From: Neoconidiobolus thromboides FSU 785
Taxonomy: Eukaryota > Entomophthoromycota > Entomophthoromycetes > Entomophthorales > Neoconidiobolaceae
Assembly (NCBI GenBank): GCA_025603075.1
Contig: MU626365.1
Coordinates: 1 to 64,000, forward strand
Length of the DNA stretch: 64,000 nt
Direction: 5' to 3'
Both the position numbers and the translations under genes were made by a program. Positions 21,883-34,262 of the stretch are shown here, one piece after another. The notes beneath the pieces were generated by a model, which worked only from the letters and a program-made list of their open reading frames with translations, did no database searches and was not told where the DNA came from. Positions within the stretch are counted from its first letter, which is position 1. Every line of letters begins with the position of its first letter.

Positions 21883-22691
21883 CTATCTGTTTTTTCAGTT
21901 TTTTTTAAATAAATATAAAGTTATTTTGATTTAACTTGATTAATTATTAGAGGAGATACTATTTTATTAATTACATTTTAGATATAGCTATTAATTATTT
22001 TGAATATAAGATCCAATATAATGGATGAATTAGTAAACATAGTTTTTGTGTTAAAGTTTCTAGTTTTTTGATAGGATTCTTAAGCTTGTTTCAATTAATT
22101 TTAAGTTTTAATAAAGTTTTAGAATAATCCCTTTTAATTAAATCCTATGTAAAAAATTTAATACTGGTAAAAATTTTAATTCATTTTATAAAATTGTATA
22201 AATCTACATAATTTCAAAACTCAAATAAAAAATAGCGATTATCTTATCTTATTTGACCTTAATCTCAAAACATAGGATAAACTTAGATAAGATAACCCCA
22301 CTTTATAAGCAAATACCCTCAATTTTAACATCCACCATTATACAATATGACTAATTTCATAAATTTTTAAGACCAATCTAAGCATAATAAGCATAATCAT
22401 GCTGATGCTCATTTTTAATTTTATTTCAACCCCAACCCCTTAATTAATTTGAAGCCAAAATAAAGAATAGTTAAAAAAAGAATAAAAGTTGATAAATAAA
22501 AAGAATAAAAGTCAATAAATGATTGGTTTTGATTCTCCATAAGTTTCAATTAATTTTAAAATAATTTTTAAATGTTATAAAGGATAAAAGAATATATAAT
22601 AAATCCGCGATTAGTTTTTGAATTTAGTTTTTGAATTCAGTTTTTTTCTATTCCTTTATATCTCTCTTTTTCTTCGTCCCTCTCTTTATCA
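21883..22691. other. Intergenic, fungalysin promoter region
   Basis: No gene seen. Contains a cluster of GATA motifs (22239-22295), an AATATATAATAA TATA-like stretch near 22592, and a pyrimidine-rich tract just before the fungalysin ATG. Confidence 0.55.
22239..22295. promoter_or_regulatory. Inverted AGATAA (GATA-factor) motif cluster
   Basis: TTATCTTATC at 22239-22248 is mirrored by GATAAGATAA at 22286-22295, a perfect 10-bp inverted repeat. With flanking bases it makes four AGATAA motifs in 57 bp. It lies about 400 bp upstream of the fungalysin start. Such paired HGATAR sites are typical targets of AreA/Nit2-type nitrogen regulators, which is a plausible control for a secreted protease (inference). 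Confidence 0.5.
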
Positions 22692-24611
22692 ATGTATCTT
22701 AGACCGCTACTCTTTTTATTTTTATCACTTGAATATTTAATATATGCTGTACCTTCCTTTGGCCCTAATCCAATACGAAGACATCATTTAATTACAAAAC
22801 CTAAACTCAATAATAACAATTATAAACAAACATATTTTCAAAGTCATCGATTCTCCTCACGTAATCAAGAGGATTCAATAAAACAAGCGATATCCACAAT
22901 CTTAAAATCGGAATTAAATATTATTAGTTACCATATTCAAACAATTAACTATGATCAACAAAGTGAATTTCATAGTATTTATATATTACCTATGGTAAAC
23001 AATGTGATTATTAGTAATGCCGAAATTCATTTGAATTTAGATAAATATTATAATGTATTATCTTTATCTTCAATTCCTTTTGATACTTATAATATAAACA
23101 AGCTTACAACGAATGAAATTCAACAATATTTAAGTAATAGTACTAAGATAACTAGTGTATTAACTGATTTTTTTAATTTTGTTAATTATCCAATGAATTC
23201 AATGAATTTAATTAATATTAATAAGTTACAATTAAATAATGAACTTAAAGATATAGAATTAAATATTACTTATTTTATAGACAACAACAATCGATTAAAA
23301 TTAGCTTATGAATTTGATATCGATTTAATTCATGATTGGTATCATGTTTATATTTCAATTAATAATAATAATAATAATGATTTATTATGTTTAATTAATT
23401 ATACAAATAAAGCAAGTTATAATGTATATCCATTAGGTACTATTGACCCTAATCAAGGAAGCAGACAATTGCTTATTAATCCATATAATAAAATAGCTTC
23501 ACCACTGGGATGGCATAATGAAGGCAATAACAAAACATATACAACAACAAAAGGAAATAATGTTTATGCAATCAATGGAAATTTAAAAGATATTCAAGAT
23601 ATTACAGTTGTTGAAGGTGGTAATGAGTTAAATTTCAATTATTCTTTATCTTTATTAAAAGAACCAGAAACTTATATTAATGCATCAATAACTAATCTAT
23701 TTTATATATGTAATATATTACATGATTTATATTATTTATATGGATTTAATGAAATCAATGGCAACTTTCAAAATAATAACTTTGATTTAGGTGGTAAACA
23801 AAATGATGGTTTATTAGCTTATGCTCAATCTAATAATGATAAAGATAATGCTGATTTTACAACTCCACCTGATGGTAAAGCACCTCGAATGAGAATGTAC
23901 TTGTGGGATGAAACAATACCTAATAGAGATGGGGATTTAGAACAAGATATTATAATTCATGAATATACACATGGATTAAGTATTAGATTAACTGGTGGAC
24001 CTTCTAATTCAAATTGTTTAGGTTGGGGTGAAGCTGGTGGAATGGGAGAAGGTTGGGGTGATATTATTGCTATTATGTTAAGTATGAATCAAAATAGTGA
24101 TAAAAAAGATACTTATTTCATGGGTTATTATGCTAATGGTAATAAAAGTATAAGAAAATATCCTTATTCAACAAATATTACTATTAATCCATCTACTTAT
24201 GAAATCATGGATAAATCGAATTATTGGTCTGTTCATGCTAAAGGGGAAGTATGGGCTATGATGGTATTAGAAGTTTATTGGAATTTAATTGAATATTATA
24301 AATTTAATATTGATTGGTTTGATATTAAGAATAGCTTGAATTATGGCAATACTTTAATGTTAAAGATTATTATTGATGCTTTAAAATTACAACCTTGTCG
24401 TCCTACTTTTGTGGAAGCTAGAGATGCTATTTTATTAGCTGCTAGTAATTTAAAATATAATGATAAAAAATTACAATGTTTAATTTGGAAGGGATTTGCA
24501 AAAAGAGGTTTAGGTGTAGATGCTAGATTAATTGGTGCTGCTCCTTGGGGCGGTGGTCAACGTAAACAAGATTTTAATATACCTAGTTATTGCAATTCAA
24601 TTTTATTATAA
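22692..24611 (+). CDS. Secreted fungalysin metalloprotease (M36)
   Basis: An intron-less 639-residue frame. A signal peptide (about residues 1-20, LFLFLSLEYLIYA) is followed by an FTP-type inhibitory propeptide to roughly residue 250, then the zinc protease domain. The catalytic motif HEYTH is at residues 423-427. The third zinc ligand is Glu453 in GEGWGD, exactly 26 residues after the second His as in known fungalysins. GWGEAGGMGEGWGD and the C-terminal FAKRGLGVDA are strongly conserved family blocks. Fungalysins are made as inactive zymogens and digest collagen, elastin and keratin-like proteins. The propeptide is loaded with Asn and Tyr, reflecting base composition. The gene ends 86 bp from the convergent prolyl-tRNA synthetase gene. 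Confidence 0.96.
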   Translation: MYLRPLLFLFLSLEYLIYAVPSFGPNPIRRHHLITKPKLNNNNYKQTYFQSHRFSSRNQEDSIKQAISTILKSELNIISYHIQTINYDQQSEFHSIYILPMVNNVIISNAEIHLNLDKYYNVLSLSSIPFDTYNINKLTTNEIQQYLSNSTKITSVLTDFFNFVNYPMNSMNLININKLQLNNELKDIELNITYFIDNNNRLKLAYEFDIDLIHDWYHVYISINNNNNNDLLCLINYTNKASYNVYPLGTIDPNQGSRQLLINPYNKIASPLGWHNEGNNKTYTTTKGNNVYAINGNLKDIQDITVVEGGNELNFNYSLSLLKEPETYINASITNLFYICNILHDLYYLYGFNEINGNFQNNNFDLGGKQNDGLLAYAQSNNDKDNADFTTPPDGKAPRMRMYLWDETIPNRDGDLEQDIIIHEYTHGLSIRLTGGPSNSNCLGWGEAGGMGEGWGDIIAIMLSMNQNSDKKDTYFMGYYANGNKSIRKYPYSTNITINPSTYEIMDKSNYWSVHAKGEVWAMMVLEVYWNLIEYYKFNIDWFDIKNSLNYGNTLMLKIIIDALKLQPCRPTFVEARDAILLAASNLKYNDKKLQCLIWKGFAKRGLGVDARLIGAAPWGGGQRKQDFNIPSYCNSILL

Positions 24612-24697
24612 TAAATCCAATAAATTCAATTTAGTGTATTTTTATTTTTAATATTTTATTTTTAATATTTTATTTATTCTTTAATTTGTAAACTTAT

Positions 24698-27313
24698 TTA
24701 ATAACTACGGCCAAATAGAGCAAAACGTTTAGCATCTTTTTGACAAGCAACACATTTAGTTTCTCCTAGTACAATTGGTTTTTCACTTGGTTGTTCAAAT
24801 GGAATACAAAGAGATTTAGCTCCCATAGAAGGTGCTTTTTCATCTACTGGTTCATCACCTTGAGAACTAGTAAAAATAAAAATAAATGTTAATAAATATA
24901 TATATTATATATTATATTTGAATATAAAATTAATTTACCTCTTAGCACTTCTATCCTTAATATCTTCTTCACATTCTACTTCTTCACACCAAGGAATAAG
25001 TACCAATGATTTAGAATCTAAAGCAGGTACAAAATCTTCCCATTTTTCAACACGGATTACATGTTCATCATATTCTTTTTTGGCTTTATTAAACATATCC
25101 AAATGAATTGTATTTAATAATTCTGGAATCTTTGTTGATAATTCATCAACTAAAATAGATTCTTTTTTACCATTATCTCTTCTTACTGATAATGTTGATT
25201 TCTTGGCTAAATCCATTGGTCCAATTTCTAATCGAATTGGTACACCCTAGATTATTATTATTATTATTATTACGTAGTTATATTATAGAGTTAAATCTTA
25301 CTCTTAATTCCCAATGATTAAATTTATAACCTGGAGTATAATTATCTCTTAAATCAGCCTTGGCTCGAATACCAGCTTTTTTAAGAAGATCAACCACATT
25401 ATTAACACCTTCTTCTACATCCTTTCTTTCCTTTTCACTTGAAGTAACTTTAATACCACAAGGAATAACAATGACTTGAATACTAGCCACTTTAGGTGGA
25501 AGAACTAAACCTTTATCATCACCATGAACCATAACCATAACACCAATAGAACGAGTGGATATACCCCAAGAATTTTGCCAAACAAATAATTTTTTACTTT
25601 CTCCTTTATCTCCAGTAGAAGTTGGATCTTCCACTTCAATATTAAACATCTTTGAGAAATTTTGACCTAAACAATGAGAAGTAGCCCCTTGAATACCACG
25701 TCCAGTAGATGGGATAAAACCCTCACATGTGGTCGTATAATTACCTCCAGCAAATTTTTCTTTTTCTGATTTAACACCTTTGATAATTGGAACAGCTAAA
25801 TAATCTTCATAAATTTGTCGATATAATTCTAATATTTCCAAAACTTCTTTATCCGCTTCTTCCTTAGTTAAAAAGGCAGTATGTCCTTCTTGCCATAAAA
25901 ATTCTCTAGTACGAATAAATGGTTGGGGATTTTTAAATTCCCAACGTACTACACTATTCCACTGATTTAATCTTAATGGTAAATCACGATAACTTTGAAT
26001 CCATTTAGCGTAGTATGGGTACATCACTGTTTCCGATGTTGGACGAATAGCTACTGGTACTTCAAGTTCAGATTGACCACTGATGATTATGATTAACTCT
26101 GATATTTATTATTAAATTTATAAATAATTCCTTACGCTCTAGTAACCCAAGCTACTTCTGGAGCAAAACCTTCGATATGATCCTTTTCTTTTTCTAATAC
26201 TGTTTGAGAAACAAATAAGGGAAAATAAGCTGGTTCAACACCAAGTTCAGTAATTTCTTTATCAAAGAAAGCTATAATTATAAAATAAAATAAAATAAAA
26301 TAATTAGTATTTATTTTTATGTTATTATTTAAATTACCAGTAATATGTCTCCAAATATCATAGGACCAAGGTCTATAAATATAACAACCAGAAACATCAT
26401 AATAATCAATCATATCACTTTTAATTAATACCTATGATTATAGTAAAACAGAATATTAATGAATAATTATTTTAATTTTAAAATATAAATTTATATACTT
26501 ACTTGGCGATACCATTGAGCGAAATCTTCATCTTTTTTAACTTCAATACCGATTTTAGCTACGGATGAATCTATAATACTTTAATAAATACTTAGATCAT
26601 TTAAATTTATTAATTACCTTCTTCTTTTTGTTCTACTTTTTTAACTGGTTTACTATTATAATCATCCTCATTAAAACAAAACTCAAAATTTTAATTATGA
26701 AACTCTGTTACCTTTTAACTTGTTCCTTATTAGTAGTGGGGGCAGCAGCTTCCAATTGAGTTAAATCAACAGTAGTGTATTTAACTTCTTTTTCTTCCAA
26801 AAATTGGATAATTTGTTTTGAGGTAGCGAATACAGTGGTATCACTACTTTCCCCATGAAAAGCGAATAATTCTTCACTACTAATAAATTGCTGATCAATA
26901 GCAACTACTACGTTTGAAATTTGGTCTTTATCAACTTTAGCAATGGTGAAAGGAGAAACTAAAAGAAAAAGAAAAAATAGATGAGACCATTTTAACTACC
27001 AACATCTATTAAGTAAAAATCACTTACTAGTATCCTTATCTGCCTTAAAAATCTCACTCAATAAATCGCCTGAAGCCAAGCGCATTTCTTTAAACCCAAG
27101 AAATTTAGCCACGGCATTAGTATTAAATTGTGCAGTATCAATGGTAATAAAAACGATGGGTTGAACTGCTGCGTTCTTACCAGTTTTTGGTTTAAATACT
27201 AAAGTTTTGCTTAATTGATAGGAACTTGGTTGTTCAGTACTTGAAGAGATAGCAGTTTGCCATTCAGTTGGATTGGTGACAATGCTATGGGTTAATTTTT
27301 GGTAATCGGCCAT
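24698..27313 (-). CDS. Prolyl-tRNA synthetase, cytosolic eukaryotic/archaeal type
   Basis: Charges tRNA-Pro with proline in the cytosol. Nine exons in transcript order: 27313-27028, 26958-26712, 26652-26618, 26570-26503, 26431-26338, 26271-26136, 26079-25302, 25246-24939 and 24866-24698. All junctions are GT-AG and phase-consistent, giving 706 residues (yeast YHR020W is 688). Residues 1 to about 175 form a YbaK/INS-like domain, as in other fungal enzymes. The class II core then shows [13 protein letters not shown] and [16 protein letters not shown] (motif 2 region) and [13 protein letters not shown] (motif 3). The tail ends with a Cys pair (CVACQ) and the family-typical FGRSY. The third exon is 35 nt. 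The last intron carries an AT repeat. Confidence 0.94.
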
Positions 27314-27982
27314 GCTAGTTAGTTAAATGTTAAGTTAACACTTTTAAAAAGAGAAAGTGATCGAGAAACTTGAGTTTATATAGGTTTCTTGACTTTTTGC
27401 GCTGCTTTTTAGAGTTGGTTTTGCAAAGTAAGCTGACATATTAGTCATCTGACTTTGGTTTCATTAGCTAATCCAAATTTCATTGGTAAATTAGATGGAG
27501 TTTGAATTTTATTTGTTAGGGCTATTCCATTTGTCAAAAAATAACTTCGGGGTTATTAGGATAATGAAAGTGATATAAAGCTGTTGCAATTCTATTGCGA
27601 CCTAATTAACTAGTCTTTTAAGTAATATATTTATGCTAGAATTTGATTCAAATATAAGATTGGGCTTTGAAAAAATGGCTATATAAGTATTTGCTTATAA
27701 AAATCAACGCTAAAAAAATCTTATAAAGTTACAATTGTAGTAACAAAAATAATAAATGGTATATACTTATTTACATAAACTTGTTTATACTAAATGACTC
27801 ATTCAACTACGTATAATAACACAAGCATTTACCCTTATTTCCTATAAAAGCATCAAGGTTTTTTTAAAATAGATGATAACTTATAGTTGATTATAATTTT
27901 AAACAAAAATATATTAATATTTTAGCTAAAAACATATTTTCAATGTATATTTGTTTTTCTATGGATGAAACGCAACAAAAAA
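27314..27982. other. Intergenic between ProRS and tRNA-Asn
   Basis: Promoter region of the leftward synthetase gene. No gene or repeat seen. Confidence 0.55.
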
Positions 27983-28056
27983 GCTCGTATGGCGCAATTG
28001 GCTAGCGCGTCCGACTGTTAATCGGGAGGTTACTGGTTCGATCCCAGTTATGAGCG
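27983..28056 (+). tRNA. tRNA-Asn (anticodon GTT), copy 4
   Basis: Identical to the other three Asn genes, with G73. TTTTT occurs about 30 bp downstream. It sits between two leftward protein genes. Confidence 0.96.
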
Positions 28057-28306
28057 ACTTTGGAACCTTTAAACAAAGGTTAGCTTTTTATTGCTAAATA
28101 ATTTTTAGGCGTATAGCGATGGACAAAATAGAGTTTTTAGTTGACATCTTTTTAATAATATTTTATTGGTTAGTATACTAACATATCAAGCTATTAATAT
28201 ACAAACATCATTTAACTACTGAATCAAATTCATCAGATAATCAAAATTTAAAAACATATAAAAAACGTAATACTTTTTTATTTAAAAACTCTATGTTAAT
28301 AATCTA

Positions 28307-30722
28307 TTATTTTTTCTTGCTCAATTTAGTAGTAAATGTACCACTAGCGAACTCAGAATTAGGATCGAGTAATCTCTTTGAAGTTGTTGATGCATAAGAT
28401 CGGACTCTCTTTTTACCACTCTCTTCCTGCTTATCATTGGATTTAGATGAATGAATAGCTGAAGATGGCGCTTCTCTTAAACCAAAACTTTTAGCAATAT
28501 GGCCATAGTGTAATTTTTTAACATGGAAAATCGATTTTTCACTTGCTGGATGGGTGGCATAGGCACGGATATTAGAGATATATGCTTTGCGGGCTTGTTT
28601 TTGAATCTACAAAAGTTAAATAAATGATTTATAAAAAATTAAGATTAAATAATATTACCTCGCTATCATTCAATACCAATTTTTCAAATGAATTTTGATA
28701 AATAGTAGCAGCCACTTGATAATCCTTTGTTACTTTATCGGTTAAAGCTTTTAAATTATCTTCTAAAGATCTTGGTTTAAGGAAAATTTTAATACTTTTC
28801 AATATATTAATATAATCCATTTCTGAAGGTAATAAGAATAAAATAGCATCACCACCCTTTCCAAGTCGGGCTGTTCTACCTACTCTATGAACATAATCTT
28901 TAACATCTGTTGGCGGATCAAACTGAATAATTTGTCCTACTTTAGGCATATCTAATCCACGAGCTGCTACATCAGTACATAATAATACGCCATGTTCTAA
29001 ATTTGAAAATTGTTTAAAGGATGCAGTACGTGAGGCTTGATCCATATTTCCATGTAATTTGCAAATAGCTAAATTATCTAATAAGGGACTAAGATTTTCT
29101 TTAGTAGTATCTGGTCTCTCTATATCTTCATCATAATCCTCATTTTGTAATTCGGCTTTACAAAATAATTGGTGATAAAAATCCACTTGCTCACAAGTTA
29201 ACATAAATACAACTAATTTACCCATTTTATTGGCTACTGCTTTTTTGAATAATGAAGTTAATGCAACTAATCGAAGTTTAGCTGGGACAGCCATATAACT
29301 TTGAGTAAGCTGTTGAGGTGTTGAAAATGAAGTTTTCTTTTCCCCTTCTTCTTCATCAGAGTCGTCAGAATCAGCATCTGAATCTTGATTCGAACCAGAA
29401 CCAGTTAAATGAATAGGATCACTTAATGAATATTCTGCTAATTTTTGAACGGCACTATTCAATGTGGCAGAAACTAAAACTGTTTGTCTTACCTTTGGTA
29501 AATGATGACTATTCCAAAACCAATTACCACGTTGAACTGAATTAAAATTGGCATTGTATCTGCCTTGTCTTTCAGCTAATACATTAAAAATGTTTTTTAA
29601 TGTTTCTTGAAGCCCCAATTCTAAAAATCGATCCCCTTCATCTAATACTATCCATTTTAGTCGATTTACTTCCATACTCTTTGTGTTTTGTAAGTGATCT
29701 AAAAATCGACCTGGGGTTGCTATTAATATATTTACTCCTTTACGTAACCGACTCTTTTCACTACTTTTCTTTTCTCCTCCAACAACTAAACCTGGTACAA
29801 TCCAATGATATCGATGTACTTCATCATCAGATGTAATGGGATAATTTAGTAATATATTTAAAACATCATAAATTTGCTTGGCTAACTCTCTAGTAGGTGC
29901 TAAAACAACGGATATCAATCCACTCATTCTGCCAGGCTTAAATGAATCTGGGGGATTAATCGCGCCAGATGCTTTGATTAAACTATTGACAATAGGTAAT
30001 AAAAAAGCCAATGTTTTACCAGACCCAGTTTGGGCTTGAACGATAACATCCTTATTTAAATTGTAATTAAAAAAAGAAATGGTTTTACTTTGTACTACTG
30101 TTGGTTTATTGACTTTCATTTTACCTTTTAAATGATTACATAATGCTTTATCCAAACCTAATACTGAAAATGAAGTTGCATTGATAACTACCCCGTTACT
30201 CGATTTTTGTAATTCACTTGATTGGGTTTTTAGATGTTCTTTATCTACTACTGGATTCTTGGTGAATAAAGAAGACTCTATTGTCTTTTTGCTTACTTCA
30301 GTGCTCTTCTCAGTGACTTTCTCATTATTCTTTTCAGCATTTCTCTCAGCTCGATCAAAGATATCTAACTCAGAGTCTTCATCAGAATTGTGCACTGGAA
30401 CCACTTGAGTTGCTCTTGGCTTAATTTGTCTTTTATTCTGAACAATTCTAGGTTGTAGCACCGTCTTATTTGGGTTCAATGAAGCAATTGGTTTTGTAAC
30501 AGTTCTTAATAACTCTTCAGGCGGTAAAAATTTATCTGGGATCGGATTATTTGCTGGTCTCTTTACCTCTCTAACAATGCCTGCTTTCTTTTGTAATTGA
30601 AGCTTCTGCTTTCTTTTCTCTCTCCATGTACCTTTTAACTTTGAGTTATCAATCGATTTCTTATTACCTCCTGAAGAACTATCAACTCCTGCTATATTTA
30701 ATATTAAACCATCATTTTCCAT
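28307..30722 (-). CDS. DBP7: DEAD-box RNA helicase Dbp7/DDX31 (60S assembly)
   Basis: Nucleolar ATP-dependent RNA helicase needed for early 60S ribosomal subunit assembly. Two exons, 30722-28659 and 28606-28307, encode 787 residues (yeast Dbp7 742). A basic, Lys-rich N-terminus of about 180 residues precedes the core. Motifs in order are AQTGSGKT (I), PTRELAKQ (Ia), TPGRFLDHL (Ib), DEGD in place of DEAD (II), SATLN (III), [10 protein letters not shown] (V) and [10 protein letters not shown] (VI). The DEGD variant and the C-terminal block [20 protein letters not shown] point to the Dbp7/DDX31 branch. An acidic insert ([15 protein letters not shown]) lies between the two RecA lobes. Confidence 0.94.
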
Positions 30723-31190
30723 CTTCTATTTGAATAAAAATAGAGTTTAACTTTTAGGTTCAAAATAGATTTTAGTTTTTTAGAAAAATGTTTATTTTTT
30801 AACTTCAGTTTTCTGGAAATTCAAGGTTTCTGGGGTTTTAAAATTTTAAAAATTTTATCCTTACAATTTTATTCTCCAATATTTTCAATATCATTAATCG
30901 TCATTTATATACCATCTAGCTTTAATTTAAATGTTTAAATATTATACAAACATAATTTATAAATGTTTATCAAAGAAGTAATATATTAATATCAAATTTT
31001 TAAACAAATTAATACTCTGCCTAATCAAAACTCTTATTTTCTATGGTAAAATCTTAAATAGTTGGTACAAACTTTAATTATCACTTTCAGCAGTATATTT
31101 TAATCCTATTTTACTAAATATTGAGAAGACAGGAGCTGACATATTAGGTATTGTTAAAAGTAATAGAGTTTTCTAATTGAAAAAAAGATA
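30723..31190. other. Intergenic, DBP7 promoter side
   Basis: No gene seen; very AT-rich. Confidence 0.55.
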
Positions 31191-31289
31191 TGGAGATGTA
31201 TTTTGTATTTAAGAATTTTACTAACAAAATTTCTGCTCAAATAGTATTTGAAGGATAGAAAAAGTAACGAAGCAAAAAAAACACCTCTA
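31191..31289 (-). mobile_element. MITE-like element, reverse copy
   Basis: 99 bp from TGGAGATG to CACCTCTA. TA on the left; TG on the right suggests a decayed duplication. The core TTTTACTAACAAAATTTCTG is present. Confidence 0.7.
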
Positions 31290-31406
31290 TGTTACTATTT
31301 ACAACTTTAAGTTTAATTTTTAGTTTAAAATAAAAATTGTTTATATAATGTAGATTTACTGTTGCTATTCTATACCTCTATGATATTCTAAACTTATTCC
31401 ACTATA

Positions 31407-31506
31407 TGGGAATGTATTCTTTTGTAGAATTCTTTTACTAGCAATCTTTCCGCTCAAATACCCCCTAAAAAATCGAAAAAGTAATGAAATCAAGAAAACA
31501 TCCCCA
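31407..31506 (-). mobile_element. MITE-like element, reverse copy
   Basis: 100 bp from TGGGAATG to CATCCCCA with TA on both sides. Confidence 0.75.
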
Positions 31507-31719
31507 TATTTTGAAATCAATTTCATCAATAAATACCATTCCAGGGATAATATAGCATTCGTTTTATTGGCTTAATAAGAGCAATATGATTGGACTGGAA
31601 TGAACCTTGGTTATTGACCAATAAAGTAGAGGCTTAACGAGACATCAACATGTCTATAATGATTTGAAAAATTAAATTCCAAGTATTTCTTGTCAAATTT
31701 CAATATTAGATCCAGAAAT

Positions 31720-32613
31720 ATGAATCCAATGGAAGGAAACCATACTGAGGAAATGCGAAATAAATTATATTTGGATAATTTTTATGTTAAAATGGGTACA
31801 TTTAACAGTATCTTATTTTATTTTTATCATAATATTTTTATTTTAGATGGCAAATATATTAAAAAACCAGTAAATGAAGAGCTTGAAAAAATGCTAACTA
31901 ATGTGGATATGGAACAACGAATAAATATGCCATTTACAACGGAAATCGGTTATACTGTGGAAGAAGGAGATACAATATCAGCTGAAGAAATTGCAGAAGA
32001 AAGAGTTTGTAAACGTTTTGAAAAATATAATGCAGAAGATACTTTTATTGAGTTTGATAGTAACTTTATATATTGTTCTTGTTTTTATTAATGTTATCTT
32101 TTTATTACTAAAGATGGTGACGAGGACGATGGCGATGAGTTTGATTTATTGAATATTGAAATGCCCAAGATTTGTTCATCGGATATTGAATTTAGTGAAA
32201 GCGAATTTGATGTTTCAGCTGTTGCTAGAAGTATTAGCTTAGAAAGAAAATCAGAAGTGTCAGAAGAAGACTATTCAAGGAATTCAGGATTTGATGATAT
32301 TTTAAACAGTAATGATAATGATGAAAGTGTCAATAGCATTGTTATCAAAAATAGTGACCGTACTAAGCATAAGACAATAAGTAGTACACCCAAGAAGAGA
32401 GATAATCAAGATACGCCGAGTAAAAGCTCAGACATTTGTGAAAATAATGAAATTAAGAATTCACAACTACTTGATGAACTAATAATAACAAATGAAAATG
32501 AGGGTAAAAGTTTAGATAATATAAACCTAGATGATTTTAATTCCATTTATAAAAGTTTTTTTACATCAAGGGGAGAGAAACCCACTCTTAGTTCAAATGG
32601 CAGGTTCATTTAA
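31720..32613 (+). CDS. Acidic low-complexity protein of unknown function
   Basis: Three exons, 31720-31795, 31847-32059 and 32114-32613, join in phase through two GT-AG introns (51 and 54 nt), giving 262 residues. The product is strongly acidic and Ser/Asn/Asp-rich, with no membrane segment or signal peptide. Clusters include EEGDTISAEEIAEERVCKRF, DGDEDDGDEFDLL and SSTPKKRDNQDTPSKSSD; the last has TP and SP-like sites suggesting kinase targets. It looks like a disordered nuclear or regulatory protein. I recognise no family. The ATG at 31720 is the first in frame; upstream the frame runs to a TTG at 31690. It is isolated, with element copies on both sides. Confidence 0.6.
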
Positions 32614-33072
32614 TCTTTCAATATTTTTATATTTCTATTTTATTATTATTGTCTTTCATATGCTTCTTTTTAAATAAATATTTTTATATGCTATACATGG
32701 CTTTGATTTTAGTTTTAGTTTTTATCATATTTATATTTATTAATCTTAGATTAGAAATTATACTATTATCAAAGTGATAGTAGATAGTAATAGAATCTCG
32801 TCCTAATTCGGTGAATTGGGAACATGATTCTTGAACTCATTACTCTTAAGATATACTCAACGAAAAACATGCTTAACTCTAAAATAAAGTCCTTTTTTTA
32901 TCACAATAAAATATAGTAGTACCCCTATAATAGAGTCAATGATTTTAAAAAACACCGTTTTAATTCTACGTCCATACTGAAAGATGGGATTATACAAGAA
33001 GTTTAATATACTAAAGAATGTTAATGTAAAATATGGAAAGAACTCAAAAATTTTAAAAAGCTTTTAACAAAT
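32614..33072. other. Intergenic, no gene seen
   Basis: AT-rich sequence after the acidic orphan gene; nothing recognisable. Confidence 0.55.
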
Positions 33073-33157
33073 CAGGATGTATTTTTTGTTTAAGAATTTT
33101 ACTAACGACCTTTCTACTCAAATAGTACTTAACAAAGTGATGAAAAAAACATCCCAA
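33073..33157 (-). mobile_element. Degenerate MITE-like element, reverse copy
   Basis: AGGATGTATTTTTTGTTTAA start and AAACATCCCA end around the reverse core TTTTACTAACGACCTTTCTA; about 15 bp shorter than full copies, with an internal loss before GTGATG. Confidence 0.6.
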
Positions 33158-33243
33158 ATGTTTTCATTGATAGGAGATTAAACCTTTTTTTGACTTCATC
33201 AAAACTTGAACTATGGACTTAAGTTAGAATTAATATCAACATA

Positions 33244-33342
33244 TGGGGATGTATTTTTGTGTTTAAGGATTTTACTAATAAATTTTCCGCTTAAATAGTG
33301 CTTAAAAATGGAAGAAATAATGAAGTCAAAAAAACACTCCCA
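33244..33342 (-). mobile_element. MITE-like element, reverse copy
   Basis: 99 bp from TGGGGATG to CACTCCCA with TA on both sides; well preserved core. Confidence 0.75.
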
Positions 33343-34262
33343 TATTGATTTATTCTAGCAAAAGCACTAAAAATCACATTCAAAAAATTAAAAAATTCGA
33401 GTTATAAATGGGCATAAAACTGACTTTAAATATCAAAAAATTCATTTCAATTCCAAAACCAAATTTAATAATCTAAAACACCACCCTCTATTCGTCATTT
33501 CTTCATAATAAAAAACCTCCTATTACTCCCTTGTATTATTTATCACTTAACATCTATTCCCTACTGATTAATATATATCATTTAGAACTTTGAGCTTAAT
33601 AAGCAATATTGAACATCAGACTTAGTTCTTTATTGATTTATTTTAAATCACTAAAAATTTATTAATAGAAAACAATGTAAAATCAAGCCCCAAAAAATCA
33701 GGGTATAGAGGATTGGCCAATGGGAAGTTAAGAATGGATCAATGGGGTTGTGATTGAATAAGATTGAAAATGGAAATGATTTTTGGAATAATAAAAGGAA
33801 GATCGGATAATGAGATGATAAGAAAATGAGGAAGGCAAAAAGAATGGACGGATAGTTCGGGATGAAGATTTTGAGCTTGAACAATTAATTTATAAAAACA
33901 AACAGCTATTTAAGAATTCAAATTACCTGGAACTTATCGTAAAAATTGAATTTGTCATTTAGCTGTCATTTGTGTCATTTCTGTCATCTTAAGTCTAAAG
34001 ATTTTGCCTTGATTTAATTATTAGTTAAATTACTAAATTTAGTTCCAACTTAAAAAATAATTAAGCGAATAGTTGTTAATTGTTAAAAATAAAGTGATAT
34101 TCTTGGATTAGTAATTCATAATTTTGAAGTTTTTTGATTAATAATAATGCTTTTTAGCATACAAAGCTTTTTTATTTATTATAAATACAAATACAAAAGT
34201 CGATTCTAGTTGATTTTATTTATTATCTTGATTTAAATTGAAACTTACAATAACGAATTACA
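33343..34262. other. Intergenic upstream of OSGIN-like gene
   Basis: No convincing gene. A 77-codon reverse frame at 33651-33884 is hydrophobic but has the composition of chance AT-rich sequence. A short TGTCATTT-type direct repeat lies at 33954-33988. Confidence 0.55.

Noticed and set aside
33651-33884. Hydrophobic 77-codon reverse frame
   Set aside because: Phe/Leu/Ile-rich composition is what random AT-rich sequence gives; there is no promoter and no splice context.
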